64,000 bases of DNA from Pontibacter mucosus (GTDB lineage: Bacteria; Bacteroidota; Bacteroidia; Cytophagales; Hymenobacteraceae), in the NCBI RefSeq assembly GCF_003054055.1, contig NZ_QBKI01000002.1, positions 434,001 to 498,000 of the forward strand, given 5' to 3'. Below are positions 43,787 to 52,607 of the stretch, piece by piece (positions within the stretch are counted from its first letter, which is position 1; each line of letters opens with the position of its first letter). The translations under genes were made by a program, and so were the position numbers. Under the pieces are notes generated by a model. It did not search any database, was not told the DNA's origin, and was given only the letters and a program-made list of their open reading frames with translations.

Positions 43787-45232
43787 ATGCTCCACCTCAG
43801 TTTTACTAAGAAAATCCTGCACCGTACGCTCATGGTGTCGCTAATTATTACGGGGCTGGTCGCCTGCAAGAAGGAAAGTTCGGGGGAAGAAGAACAAACA
43901 ACGGGGGCAGAGGTGGCGCTCTGGCTCACGACACCGGATCAGTCTTCGTTGTTCGAGCTACAGGATTCAAGCATCACATTCGGGACATCCGCAAACCAGT
44001 TTCAGACAATTGAGGTGGATGACGCACAGACCTTCCAAAGTATGGACGGCTTCGGCTATACCCTGACCGGCGGCAGTGCGATGCTGCTGCACCAGATGGC
44101 CCCGCAGGAACGGGCCGCTATACTTCAGGAGCTGTTCGGCTCGGACGGAAACAACATTGGCGTGAGCTATTTGCGGGTAAGTATCGGAGCCTCAGACCTG
44201 GACCCGGAGGTGTTTTCTTATAACGACCTGCCCGCCGGCCAGACAGACGAGATGATGGAGCAGTTCGACCTTTCGCCGGATAAGAAATACCTTATTCCGG
44301 TGCTCAAGGAAATCCTGGCCATCAACCCGGACATCCTGATCATGGGCTCGCCCTGGTCGCCGCCCACCTGGATGAAAACCAACAACAACTCCATTGGTGG
44401 CAGCCTGAAACCTGCGCATTACGATGCCTACGCCCGGTATTTTGTAAAGTATGTCGAGGGAATGGCGGCAGAGGGAATCACCATAGATGCCATCACGGTG
44501 CAGAATGAGCCCCTGCACCCGGGCAATAACCCCAGTCTGCTGATGCAGGCCCAGGATCAGGCAAACTTTATCAAGCAGAGTTTGGGGCCTGCCTTTAAAG
44601 CGGCTAACCTGAGCACCAAAATCGTCATCTACGACCACAACGCCGACCGCCCAGACTACCCCATCTCCATACTCGACGACCCGGAGGCGAAGCAGTACAT
44701 TGATGGCTCTGCCTTCCACCTGTACGGCGGCACCATAGACGCCCTCTCGAAAGTACACGCGGCGCACCCTGATAAGCACTTATACTTTACCGAGCAGTGG
44801 ATTGGGGCGCCGGGCAACTTTGCAGGCGATGTGCGCTGGCACCTGAAAAACCTCATTATCGGCGCCCCGCGCAACTGGAGCAAAACTGTGCTGGAGTGGA
44901 ACCTGGCGGCAGACCCACAGCAGAAACCCCACACGCCCGGCGGCTGTACCCAATGCCTCGGCGCCCTCACCATCGATGGCAACACCATTACCCGCAACCC
45001 GGCTTACTACATCATCGCGCACGCTTCCAAGTTCGTACGGCCAGGCTCGGTGCGCGTGCAAAGCGATGAGCTGAAGGAATTACCTAACGTGGCCTACAAA
45101 ACCCCGGATGGCAAAACGGTGCTGATTGTGCTGAACGACAGCGAGTACAGGCAACGCTTTAACATCAGGCACGAAGGCAAAGTGGTGGCTACCAAGTTAA
45201 ATGCCGGCGCTGTGGGGACTTATGTGTGGTAA
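43787..45232 (+). CDS. GH30-family glycosidase lipoprotein
   Basis: Surface or periplasmic lipoprotein, 481 aa, lipobox LVACKKESS. The barrel domain follows the GH30 pattern: entrance motif MDGFGYTLTGGSA, SPWSPPTWMK, acid/base Glu241 in TVQNEPL, nucleophile Glu336 in YFTEQWIG, and the C-terminal beta-sandwich ending GTYVW. GH30 enzymes cleave beta-1,6-glucans, xylans or glucosylceramide; subfamily 1/3-like features suggest a beta-glucan, but that is a guess. Single gene. Confidence 0.92.
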   Translation: MLHLSFTKKILHRTLMVSLIITGLVACKKESSGEEEQTTGAEVALWLTTPDQSSLFELQDSSITFGTSANQFQTIEVDDAQTFQSMDGFGYTLTGGSAMLLHQMAPQERAAILQELFGSDGNNIGVSYLRVSIGASDLDPEVFSYNDLPAGQTDEMMEQFDLSPDKKYLIPVLKEILAINPDILIMGSPWSPPTWMKTNNNSIGGSLKPAHYDAYARYFVKYVEGMAAEGITIDAITVQNEPLHPGNNPSLLMQAQDQANFIKQSLGPAFKAANLSTKIVIYDHNADRPDYPISILDDPEAKQYIDGSAFHLYGGTIDALSKVHAAHPDKHLYFTEQWIGAPGNFAGDVRWHLKNLIIGAPRNWSKTVLEWNLAADPQQKPHTPGGCTQCLGALTIDGNTITRNPAYYIIAHASKFVRPGSVRVQSDELKELPNVAYKTPDGKTVLIVLNDSEYRQRFNIRHEGKVVATKLNAGAVGTYVW

Positions 45233-45992
45233 AGTATAGCTTCGGCACTTGAAGTTATACTTCTATACTTTAAGATAGCTGTTCCGGACATCTCTGTCCG
45301 GAGCCTCCTCTGCTGCGGACTTCCAAGTCCGCGTAGACTATACTTTATTTATACTCTCATAGCTACCGCTTCCTTCCAATCGAACCAAGCTATCCTTGCT
45401 AGCTGCCGTTCATCCTCCAGACTTACAAACCTACAGTTTCATCTCTAGCTTTGGTGCCCTCCCAGGCCGGGAGGCCTCGCCTTGGGGGTAGGGGCCCTCG
45501 CCTTCGGGCATCGCGCGGTGTACATTTCCTTTGCTGTCCTTCGGTCGCAATGCCCTTACCGGGCACCGGAAATCTACAAGGCGCTCAACCCAAAGGCTGG
45601 GAATCTTTCGATAGCTACTGCTTTTTGTCATCTCGACCTTCGGGAGAGATCTCTATAGAATTCCCGATAGATCTCTCGCGCTGCTCGAGATGACAGAAAA
45701 AGAAGCAAGTATAACTGTCCCCTTGAGGACAAGTGAGAACGGGAGTTCGAAGCTTGCGAGCAAAGCTCAATAGGGGTGTAATCGTTCATTAGAGGCTCCC
45801 CTCCTTAGCCAAGGAGGGGTAGGGGTGGTTGGATCCGGAGCTGCAAAATTTCAAATACTTAAAACTGGCGTTATACTTTAAAGAGACAAGCCAATCACTC
45901 CAGGCAGTTTTAAGTATAAACCTGCCGAATACCCACATGCAAAAGGCCTGCAGCAATTGCTGCAGGCCTTTCAACATTACACAAAACAGGTG
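45233..45992. repeat. Gap with mosaic hairpin repeat, copy G
   Basis: 45275-45845 is the mosaic repeat in + orientation, here opened by hairpins TTCCGGACATCTCTGTCCGGA and GCGGACTTCCAAGTCCGC in place of the usual TGGCGCG set. The central stem TGTACATTTC (45519-45528) pairs with GAAATCTACA (45569-45578); its apical hairpin is TGCCCTTACCGGGCA. The TGTCATCTCGA palindrome relative (45621-45702) is inserted after it. No gene. Confidence 0.85.
45942..45971 (-). terminator. Terminator after the TonB-type receptor gene
   Basis: Perfect 30-base palindrome with 15-base arms (AAAGGCCTGCAGCAA), 22 bases past the receptor's stop codon; T-run follows on the minus strand. Confidence 0.9.
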
Positions 45993-48434
45993 TTAATTAC
46001 CCCCAGTTCGGTTGAGTTCTTCCAGGTTCACGTTGCGCTTCTTCGACTCAAACTCGGAGCCTTTGCTGAAGCGGTAGCGCAGGTTAATTCGGAAAGAACG
46101 GTTGCCCCAGTACTGATCGATAGCGTTCACGTTGCCATTTAGTTCGGTGTCTACCTTCATCATGCGGCTCTTGAAGATATCGGTCACGTTCATGCTAAGG
46201 GTCAGGCGGTCGTCGAGGAAGCTGCGTTTCAGGCCGGCATCCACCCACCACTGCGGCTCCACTCTGTAAAGGCCGTAAACAGCTGCTCCCTGGTAGTTGC
46301 CACCCAGCTCGAGGCGGATGTTTTTAGGCAGCAGGATGTTGTTAGTCGTCTGCGCAATGGCCGTCACCTGGTCATTCACCACCATTTTACCGTTGTTGAA
46401 GTTGGTGAACTCCTGGTACATCACAATCACGTTGTTGCTGATATCCCAGTTGTTGGAAACCTTGATAGGGGCAACCAGCGTGGCGCGGGCACTCTTCATG
46501 TCGCGCACGTTCTGCTGCTGAAACACGGTAGTGTTATCCTCCGGGTTCTGGTTCGGAATCTCGGCGATGAAATTCTTGGTCTCAGCATAGCCCAGGATCA
46601 GGTTGTAGGTCTGCTTCAGGGTGTGCGTCATCTCAAAGGAGTTGGTGTACTGCGGCTTCAGCTGCGGGTTGCCCTGCGCCCAGGTGTAAGGGTCCAGGTA
46701 GAAGATGAACGGGTTGAGCGCCTGGTAATGCGGCCGGTTAATGCGGCGGCTATACTTGTAACCAATCTGGTAGTTGTCGCTCAGCTTTTGCTGCAGAAAC
46801 ACGCTCGGAAACAGGTCCAGGTAATTGCGGTCAATCTTTCCCTCTTCCTTGTCAAGCGACTCGCCTTTAGCATAGGTTTGCTCCGCACGCAGGCCCGCCT
46901 GCAGGGTCCATTTCTCGCCCAGGGTGGCGTTCAGGTTAGCATAGGCGGCCAAAATGTTTTCCTTGTACACAAAGTGGTTGCTACGGTTAGGGTCCATTGT
47001 TTTTCTGCCGTCGGTGGTCTCGTAGAAGCGCAGCTCGTTATCCGATTTCACGTGGCTGGCCTTGGCACCCAGCTCCAGCTTCGTTTTTTTGTTCAGCGGC
47101 TTTGTAAAGTCTACCTTGGCAGAGTAAATGTCGTAGCCGGTCGGGTTTTCGCTCAGCAGAAGCTCCTGCTCTGTTGGCCTGTTGCTGTTGAGGAACTCCG
47201 TGCGGTTGATGAACTTAAAGTTATCGTCGCTGGTGATGTGCACATAGTCCAGGTCGGCGGAGAGGGTCGTGCCCACGGTATCGAGTTTGCCCAGGTAGTG
47301 CAGGTTAAAAGTGCCGTTTCTATACTCCCCATCCGCTTTGTTGGTGGCATCGATAAACAGGTTTTCGCCCGTGTTCACATCGTCCAGGTAAGAGTCGGTC
47401 AGGAACCTGTTGTCGCTGTTGCTGGCGATGATGTTGGCCATTACCCCGATGCTGTGCCTGTCGTTGAGGTCGTAGTCGGTGCCGATGCGCAGCGAAGGTT
47501 CGAAGCGCTCGTTCTCCTCCCGCCCGGTCTGGTCGAAGTTGCTGGTGCTGCCGTCTTTGTTCAGGAAGATGCGGCGCATCTCCATGTCGCGGTAACGCTG
47601 GCGGTTGGCCAGGTCCAGGCTGCCGAAGGAGTTCCACTTGCCGCTTTTGTGGCTCAGCTCAGCCCCTGAAGTATAGGTGCTTAGGTTGTTGTACTGGTAG
47701 CCGGCGTACACGCTGCCGCTCATGCCCATTGCCACAGCTTTTTTCAGGTTGATGTTGATGATACCGGAGGCTCCCTCTGCCTCATACTTTGCCGAAGGAT
47801 TGGTGATGATCTCCAGGTCCTTGATGTTCTCGGCCGTCATGCCTTGCAGCAGCGTCTGCAGCTCTTTGCCAGACAGGTAGCTGCGCTTGCCGTTGATCAT
47901 GATCTGCACCCCGGCTTTGCCATTGAGCTGGATGTTACCATCCTGGTCAATCCACACGCCCGGCGACTTGGAGAGAACCTCGTAGGCGGTGCTACCGCTA
48001 GCCATGGCGGTTCCCTCCACGCTCACCACCATCTTATCAGGCTCCGTGGTAACCGTGGGACGCATGGCCTGCACCTGCACCTCCTTCAGGGTTTTCACAT
48101 CGGGCTTTACCTGCAGCTTTCCGAAGTCCTTCGAAAAACTAGGGCCAGTCACCTCAAACGTTGGTGTCTGCAGCTCCACATAGCCCAGGCCGCTGAGTTT
48201 GAGCAGGTACGTGCCTTTGGCTGGCGTCATGATCTGGAAATTACCGTCCATGTCGGCAATGGCGCCGGTGATTACTTTGGCACTGGCAGCTTCCAGCACA
48301 GCCACATTCACAAAGCCCACAGGCTGCTCCTTGTCGTCAAGTACAGTGCCCGTGAGCATACCTGCAGACTGTGCGAAAGTATGGCTGCTACAGAGGAAGA
48401 AGAGGAAAGCGAGGTAAACGTAAAATCTTTTCAT
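45993..48434 (-). CDS. TonB-dependent receptor-like outer membrane beta-barrel protein
   Basis: Outer-membrane protein of 813 aa with signal peptide (about 1-21). N-terminal carboxypeptidase-regulatory-like domain (about 25-105, GTVLDDKEQPVGFVNV), a plug-like domain (about 110-230, AYEVLSKSPGVWIDQDGNIQLNGKAG shortened here by description, with INGKR and LEIITNPSAKYEAEGASG), then a barrel of the OMP_b-brl_3 family. No SusD-like partner gene adjoins it, so it is not a typical Sus locus; peptide or metal-complex uptake, or barrel assembly roles, are possible. Promoter side faces copy H of the mosaic repeat. Confidence 0.9.
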   Translation of the reverse strand: MKRFYVYLAFLFFLCSSHTFAQSAGMLTGTVLDDKEQPVGFVNVAVLEAASAKVITGAIADMDGNFQIMTPAKGTYLLKLSGLGYVELQTPTFEVTGPSFSKDFGKLQVKPDVKTLKEVQVQAMRPTVTTEPDKMVVSVEGTAMASGSTAYEVLSKSPGVWIDQDGNIQLNGKAGVQIMINGKRSYLSGKELQTLLQGMTAENIKDLEIITNPSAKYEAEGASGIININLKKAVAMGMSGSVYAGYQYNNLSTYTSGAELSHKSGKWNSFGSLDLANRQRYRDMEMRRIFLNKDGSTSNFDQTGREENERFEPSLRIGTDYDLNDRHSIGVMANIIASNSDNRFLTDSYLDDVNTGENLFIDATNKADGEYRNGTFNLHYLGKLDTVGTTLSADLDYVHITSDDNFKFINRTEFLNSNRPTEQELLLSENPTGYDIYSAKVDFTKPLNKKTKLELGAKASHVKSDNELRFYETTDGRKTMDPNRSNHFVYKENILAAYANLNATLGEKWTLQAGLRAEQTYAKGESLDKEEGKIDRNYLDLFPSVFLQQKLSDNYQIGYKYSRRINRPHYQALNPFIFYLDPYTWAQGNPQLKPQYTNSFEMTHTLKQTYNLILGYAETKNFIAEIPNQNPEDNTTVFQQQNVRDMKSARATLVAPIKVSNNWDISNNVIVMYQEFTNFNNGKMVVNDQVTAIAQTTNNILLPKNIRLELGGNYQGAAVYGLYRVEPQWWVDAGLKRSFLDDRLTLSMNVTDIFKSRMMKVDTELNGNVNAIDQYWGNRSFRINLRYRFSKGSEFESKKRNVNLEELNRTGGN

Positions 48435-49472
48435 GGTTTTATTTTGTGTAGTGTTGGTAATAGGAACAATGATGCAAACTTATACTATAGTACTTTGTAT
48501 AGCAAGGTACTGTTTAGTTTTAAAACATACTTTTAGACGAACACGTGATTTTTGTCTTCTAACACCGGCCGGACCCGGGCAGGGCGGCTGAAAAGGTGTC
48601 AGTTAATTCCTCGCGAAGGATTTTGAGAAGAAAGATGTGGGAGAAAGTAGAAAGGTTGCCTGAGGGGGAGAACTTTTTTATCGGGAAAGTATAATTAGGT
48701 AGGCTAAAGGTAGAGGTCGCCTGGCAGTTTGCTCCAGCTCAATCCGCACTTAATCAGGATGGAAGGGGGCTGCAGTGCCGGGTCCAACCACCCCTAACCC
48801 CTCCTTGGCCAAGGCGGGGAGCCTGTAACTGCTGATGCTGAAGTATAAGTTTTATAGCCTCAGTTCTCGTGCGGACAGGTCGCGACCTGTCCCTACAAAG
48901 TATAGGACCCACCCCTAGCCCCTCCGAGGAGGGGAATTTCTGCAGGCGATTACACCCCTATTGAGCTTTGCTCGCAAGTTTCGAACTCTCGTTCTCACTT
49001 GTCCTCAAGGGGACAGTATACTTGTTGCATAGCAAGGGCAGCGGCTATCGAACCTCTTCCCAGCCTTTGGGTTGAGCGCCTTGTAGATTTCTGGTTTCGC
49101 TTCAGCGAAATTGCGACCGAAGGGCAGCAAAGGAAATGTACACCGCGCGATGCCCGAAGGCGAGGCCTCCCGGCCTGGGAGGGCACCAAAGCCAGAAGTG
49201 CAACATTAGCTTATGTAAGTCTGGAGGAGGAACGGTGGCTAGCAAGGATAGCTTGGTTCGAGTGGAAGGAAGTGATGGCTAAGGTCAAGTATAAGCAGAA
49301 GTATAAAGTATAATAGGACACGAGCTACAAGCTCGCGCCAGCGAGGGAATAACAGACGGCAGGACGGTACCAATGAGATCACACCCGACGGAGGAGTTTA
49401 CCAGAAAATAGCAAACAAAAAAGCAGAGAGCCTGAAAAGACCCTCTGCTTTCATCTGATTTATACTTTATAC
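48435..49472. repeat. Gap with mosaic hairpin repeat, copy H (reverse)
   Basis: 48435-48767 shows nothing beyond AT-rich promoter-like sequence. 48768-49343 is the mosaic repeat in reverse orientation, with GCGGACAGGTCGCGACCTGTCC as an extra hairpin. The central stem is TGTAGATTTC (49082-49091) with GAAATGTACA (49133-49142), and the apical hairpin is TTTCGCTTCAGCGAAA. No gene. Confidence 0.82.
49420..49451 (-). terminator. Terminator at the end of the copper island
   Basis: 9-bp stem AAAGCAGAG (49420-49428) with CTCTGCTTT (49443-49451), 21 bases past the last stop codon; followed on the minus strand by a T-rich run. Confidence 0.75.
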
Positions 49473-50108
49473 TTAGTCCAGTACTTCTTCTGTGCTGCCG
49501 CACTTCAGCATTTTGTCGCCAAAGTATGGGTTGCGGATTTCCTTGTTGGAGCTCAGCCAGTAGCCGCCTTTGTCGTTCAGGGCCATCGGGCAGTGCTGGT
49601 AGTACAGGGTCTGGCTATTGGCGTCAAACGCTTTGGCCATGGCAAATACCGCCTCCGACAGCTGCTCCAGGTTTTCGCGCTGGGCATCGATCGTGGCTGC
49701 GCCAGTGATGCTGGTAGCACTGCTCACCACCGCCTGGGTTTTCTCCTCGGCGTAGGTTTTTGCCTCCGGCTCCGCGATAGCGGCCACTGGCATCGCCTTG
49801 GCTACCGATAAAACCTGGTTCGCCGCGGCTTTGGCTGCCTCGGCATCAGAGGCTACCAGGGCATCCGTCAGCTTCAGGTACTCATCCACCAGCTGTGACA
49901 CCTGCGTTTTAAAAGGCTCGGCCACAGAAGTATAATCCGGTGTTTCTACCACCGTCTTCCCGGCAGCGTCTGCGCTGGTGGTGTCGCCGTGGTGCATGCC
50001 TTCATGATGATCCTGGCCATGGGTTGCAGTTGCGTCGTCCTGGTTCTGGTTGGAGCAGGCGCTAACTACACAGGCTGCCAGGGCAGCGGCTACAAAATGT
50101 TTCTTCAT
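49473..50108 (-). CDS. DUF3347 lipoprotein, putative copper-binding
   Basis: Periplasmic lipoprotein, 211 aa, lipobox VVSACS, followed by a His/Met/Asp-rich stretch (HGQDHHEGMHHGD) suited to metal capture. The DUF3347 domain (about 65-205) ends in YYQHCPMALNDKGGYWLSS and IRNPYFGDKMLKCG, whose Cys, Met and His residues recur in the C-terminal domain of the CusB homologue encoded upstream. Last gene of the copper/silver efflux island; probably a soluble metal chaperone or sink. Confidence 0.88.
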   Translation of the reverse strand: MKKHFVAAALAACVVSACSNQNQDDATATHGQDHHEGMHHGDTTSADAAGKTVVETPDYTSVAEPFKTQVSQLVDEYLKLTDALVASDAEAAKAAANQVLSVAKAMPVAAIAEPEAKTYAEEKTQAVVSSATSITGAATIDAQRENLEQLSEAVFAMAKAFDANSQTLYYQHCPMALNDKGGYWLSSNKEIRNPYFGDKMLKCGSTEEVLD

Positions 50109-50176
50109 AATCCGTTGTTTGAGTTGGTACGAAAGTATAAAGTTAGCAATGATTTACTTAAAAGCAGGAAGGTTTG

Positions 50177-50638
50177 TTACGGCTTATACTTTTTGTAAGT
50201 ATCCTCTGAGGCAAAGTATAGCACCTCGCCGCGGGTACCGCCCGGTTTCAGGGCAATAAAGGCCGTTGATTTATCTACTTCCTCGCCCGTAACAGGGTCG
50301 GTGGCGTAGCGCACCTCGCGTTGGGTCTTGATGGTGTTCACGCACATCTCGCAGCAGCCGTAGTACATCTTGTCCTCGAACGGCACCGGGAATTGTTCAT
50401 TGCCCATAAAGGCGTTGTTCACCATACACACCAAATCCTTAGGCAAGCCATCTGCCGTCATCAGGTCGGCAGGGGAGGCTGGCTGCTGTGGCTGCATGCT
50501 GGCCATGTGGGCCTGGTGGTTAACAGGCGCTTCACTTACGACAGCAGCCTGCGCCTGGGTACCTGATTTTTGCTCTGACGTGCAGGAGGTTAACATTACT
50601 GCGGCCAGGGCTGCCATATAAAAAAAGTTCTTTCTCAT
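50177..50638 (-). CDS. Periplasmic lipoprotein with Cys-rich metal-site motif
   Basis: Lipoprotein of 153 aa, started at MRKNFFYMAALAAVMLTSC (ATG at 50636-50638); a longer frame upstream overlaps the neighbouring small gene and lacks a signal peptide. After an A/Q-rich linker with HQAHMASMQPQQ comes a compact domain with VCMVNNAFMG, YYGCCEMCVNTIK, YATDPVTGEEV and LYFASEDTYKKY. The CCxxC and the order resemble YHS/TRASH-type metal-binding folds. Member of the copper island. Confidence 0.83.
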   Translation of the reverse strand: MRKNFFYMAALAAVMLTSCTSEQKSGTQAQAAVVSEAPVNHQAHMASMQPQQPASPADLMTADGLPKDLVCMVNNAFMGNEQFPVPFEDKMYYGCCEMCVNTIKTQREVRYATDPVTGEEVDKSTAFIALKPGGTRGEVLYFASEDTYKKYKP

Positions 50639-50646
50639 GGTATATG

Positions 50647-50778
50647 TTAAGTAGTAGTGATCTGTTCGAAAAGGACGACCCCCAGCGCCAGCGCAATGGC
50701 CAGGTAAAGGAGCCACTTCAGCCACGGCTTCTTACGGCTGTCGGGTTGTTCGTCTCCGGTTCTGCAACACTCTTTCAT
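50647..50778 (-). CDS. 43-residue membrane protein of the copper island
   Basis: Very short frame between the CusB-like gene (11-base gap) and the next lipoprotein gene (8-base gap), same strand. N-terminus MKECCRTGDEQPDSRKK carries a Cys pair, followed by one hydrophobic helix (about 19-38, WLKWLLYLAIALALGVVLF) and EQITTT. Tight packing, a positive-inside flank and Cys-Cys at the cytoplasmic end make it a credible accessory subunit. I know no family name for it. Confidence 0.7.
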   Translation of the reverse strand: MKECCRTGDEQPDSRKKPWLKWLLYLAIALALGVVLFEQITTT

Positions 50779-50789
50779 GCGTAATAGGT

Positions 50790-52562
50790 TTAATGTACAT
50801 GTCCTTTTGCCGGGGCAGGTGCTTTTTCTCCTGCCGGTGCGCCGGCGCCCTGGCGGTAGGTATGTTCTGTTTCGCCGCAGGCCAGCATGGCGTCGCCAAA
50901 GTATGGGTTGCGGATGTCTTTCACCTCGCTCAGCCAGTAACCGCCCACATCACCCAGCGCCATCGGGCATTTCTGCTTATAGAGCACCTCCTTGTTGGTG
51001 CCGAAGGTCTCCACCGCTTCAATCAGGTGGTTGGAAAGCGGGGAGAAGGCCTCGCGTTGCTTGTCGATAACAGTACTTTTCTGAATAGCCTCGGCGTTGG
51101 AGGCCAGCACCGGCTGCAGCTGCATCCACTTGGCATGGCTACTGCCATCCAACAGGCGCATGTCGGTTTTGTTCAGTGCCTGCCTGAACTTGCCGGCGGC
51201 CTGGCGGGCAGCGTCAGCATCAGAAGCCACAAGGGCGTTCTTCAATGTATAATAACTATCCACCAGGGCTGTCAGCTGAGACTGGAACTCCTCCGGTGCC
51301 TCCAGCATCTTGTTAGCCGGGCCCGACATCATGCTATAGTTCCCGCTCAGTTGGGCGGCGCCGTCCACGGCAAACACGCCGTTAGTCACCACCTGCTCAC
51401 CTTCGCTTAGCCCGGCTTCTATCAGGTACATATCGCCCAGACGAGGACCCAGCGTCACCTCCCGCATCTCAAAGGCCGGCGCGTCACGGTCTGCCACCTT
51501 TACATACACCACCGAGCGCTTGCCGGTCCAGAGCACGGCGGTGCGTTGTACGGCCAGCGCGTTTTCTTTAGCGGCTGTTCGGGTGGAGGTTTTGATGCGT
51601 GCATTGGCAAACATCCCCGGTTTCAGCTGATTGCCTGGGTTCACTACCTCGGCCCTTACCTGCACGGCGCGGGTGCTGGCATCGAGCACAGGCGTCACAA
51701 AGGCAACCTTGGCGGTGAAATCCTTGCCCGGGATGCCCGGTACTGTAAAGTTAATGCTCGCGCCTTGCTTTACCCAGGAAAGGTCGCTCTCATAGGCATC
51801 CAGCACGACCCAGACGGAGGAAAGGTTGGCCACCTGGAAGAGCACCGAACCTGTGCTGACGTAGTCGCCGACGGCTACCTGGCGTTCAGTTACCACCCCG
51901 GCCGCATCAGAATAGATATCGAAGCTGGTCAGGATGTCGTTGGCCTGCTCGATGCGCGCGATTTGTTTGGCAGAGATATTCCACAGCCTGAGCTTGGTTT
52001 TGGCGGCTTCGTAGAGCTCCGGCATCAGGTCTTTGGCCTTGGCCGCCTCCTGCAGCTCGCGCTGCGCGGTGATGAGTTCCGGGGAATATACCGAAGCCAG
52101 CCGCTCGCCCTTGCGCACTTCCTGCCCGGTGAAATTGACATAAAGCCGCTCGATGCGGCCCGGGAACTTGGCAGTGATGGAGGATACCTTTTGCTCGTTC
52201 AGCTGCACCGTACCCGACAGCAGCAGCTCATTTTCAGGGTTTACCAGCTGCACAGGCGTGGTCTGGATGTTAGCCAGCGCAATCGCCTCGGGCGTCATCT
52301 CCAGCACGTAGGAGCTTGCCTCGCCACCGCCGCCCGTGGCCACAACCGGCGTCAGGTCCATGCCGCAAAGAGGGCACTTGCCCGGTCCGTCCTGCCGGAT
52401 TTGGGGGTGCATGGAGCAGGTATACTCGGTTACGCCTGCCGTTTCTGCCGCGTGGTCGTGGCCTTGCTCGGCCCCTCTGCCCCCGAAAATAAGCCAGCCC
52501 AGGAGCAAGCCAGCCAGCGCTACCAGTATATAGGTCGTGATTTGTTTATTTCTTGGTTTCAT
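50790..52562 (-). CDS. cusB: CusB-type adaptor with N-terminal heavy-metal-binding and C-terminal DUF3347 domains
   Basis: Membrane-fusion protein of the heavy-metal RND branch, 590 aa, longer than E. coli CusB (about 400). Order: membrane anchor (10-27), heavy-metal-binding domain YTCSMHPQIRQDGPGKCPLCGMDL with Cys49, Cys63, Cys66, adaptor core with lipoyl and hairpin segments (about 75-415), then a fused DUF3347 domain (about 420-575) with KQKCPMALGDVGGYWLS and IRNPYFGDAMLACG. The fused domain duplicates the stand-alone DUF3347 lipoprotein gene. It should pass Cu(I)/Ag(I) to the CusA pump. Confidence 0.92.
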   Translation of the reverse strand: MKPRNKQITTYILVALAGLLLGWLIFGGRGAEQGHDHAAETAGVTEYTCSMHPQIRQDGPGKCPLCGMDLTPVVATGGGGEASSYVLEMTPEAIALANIQTTPVQLVNPENELLLSGTVQLNEQKVSSITAKFPGRIERLYVNFTGQEVRKGERLASVYSPELITAQRELQEAAKAKDLMPELYEAAKTKLRLWNISAKQIARIEQANDILTSFDIYSDAAGVVTERQVAVGDYVSTGSVLFQVANLSSVWVVLDAYESDLSWVKQGASINFTVPGIPGKDFTAKVAFVTPVLDASTRAVQVRAEVVNPGNQLKPGMFANARIKTSTRTAAKENALAVQRTAVLWTGKRSVVYVKVADRDAPAFEMREVTLGPRLGDMYLIEAGLSEGEQVVTNGVFAVDGAAQLSGNYSMMSGPANKMLEAPEEFQSQLTALVDSYYTLKNALVASDADAARQAAGKFRQALNKTDMRLLDGSSHAKWMQLQPVLASNAEAIQKSTVIDKQREAFSPLSNHLIEAVETFGTNKEVLYKQKCPMALGDVGGYWLSEVKDIRNPYFGDAMLACGETEHTYRQGAGAPAGEKAPAPAKGHVH

Positions 52563-52607
52563 CGGTCTTGGATGGAATTTATGTTTTATCGCCTGCTGCG
52601 GGCAAGC

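Noticed and set aside
45720..45780. tRNA-like T-loop words (GTTCGAA) in the repeats
   Set aside because: No acceptor stem, anticodon arm or CCA context; the word belongs to a repeat module shared by copies G, H and I.
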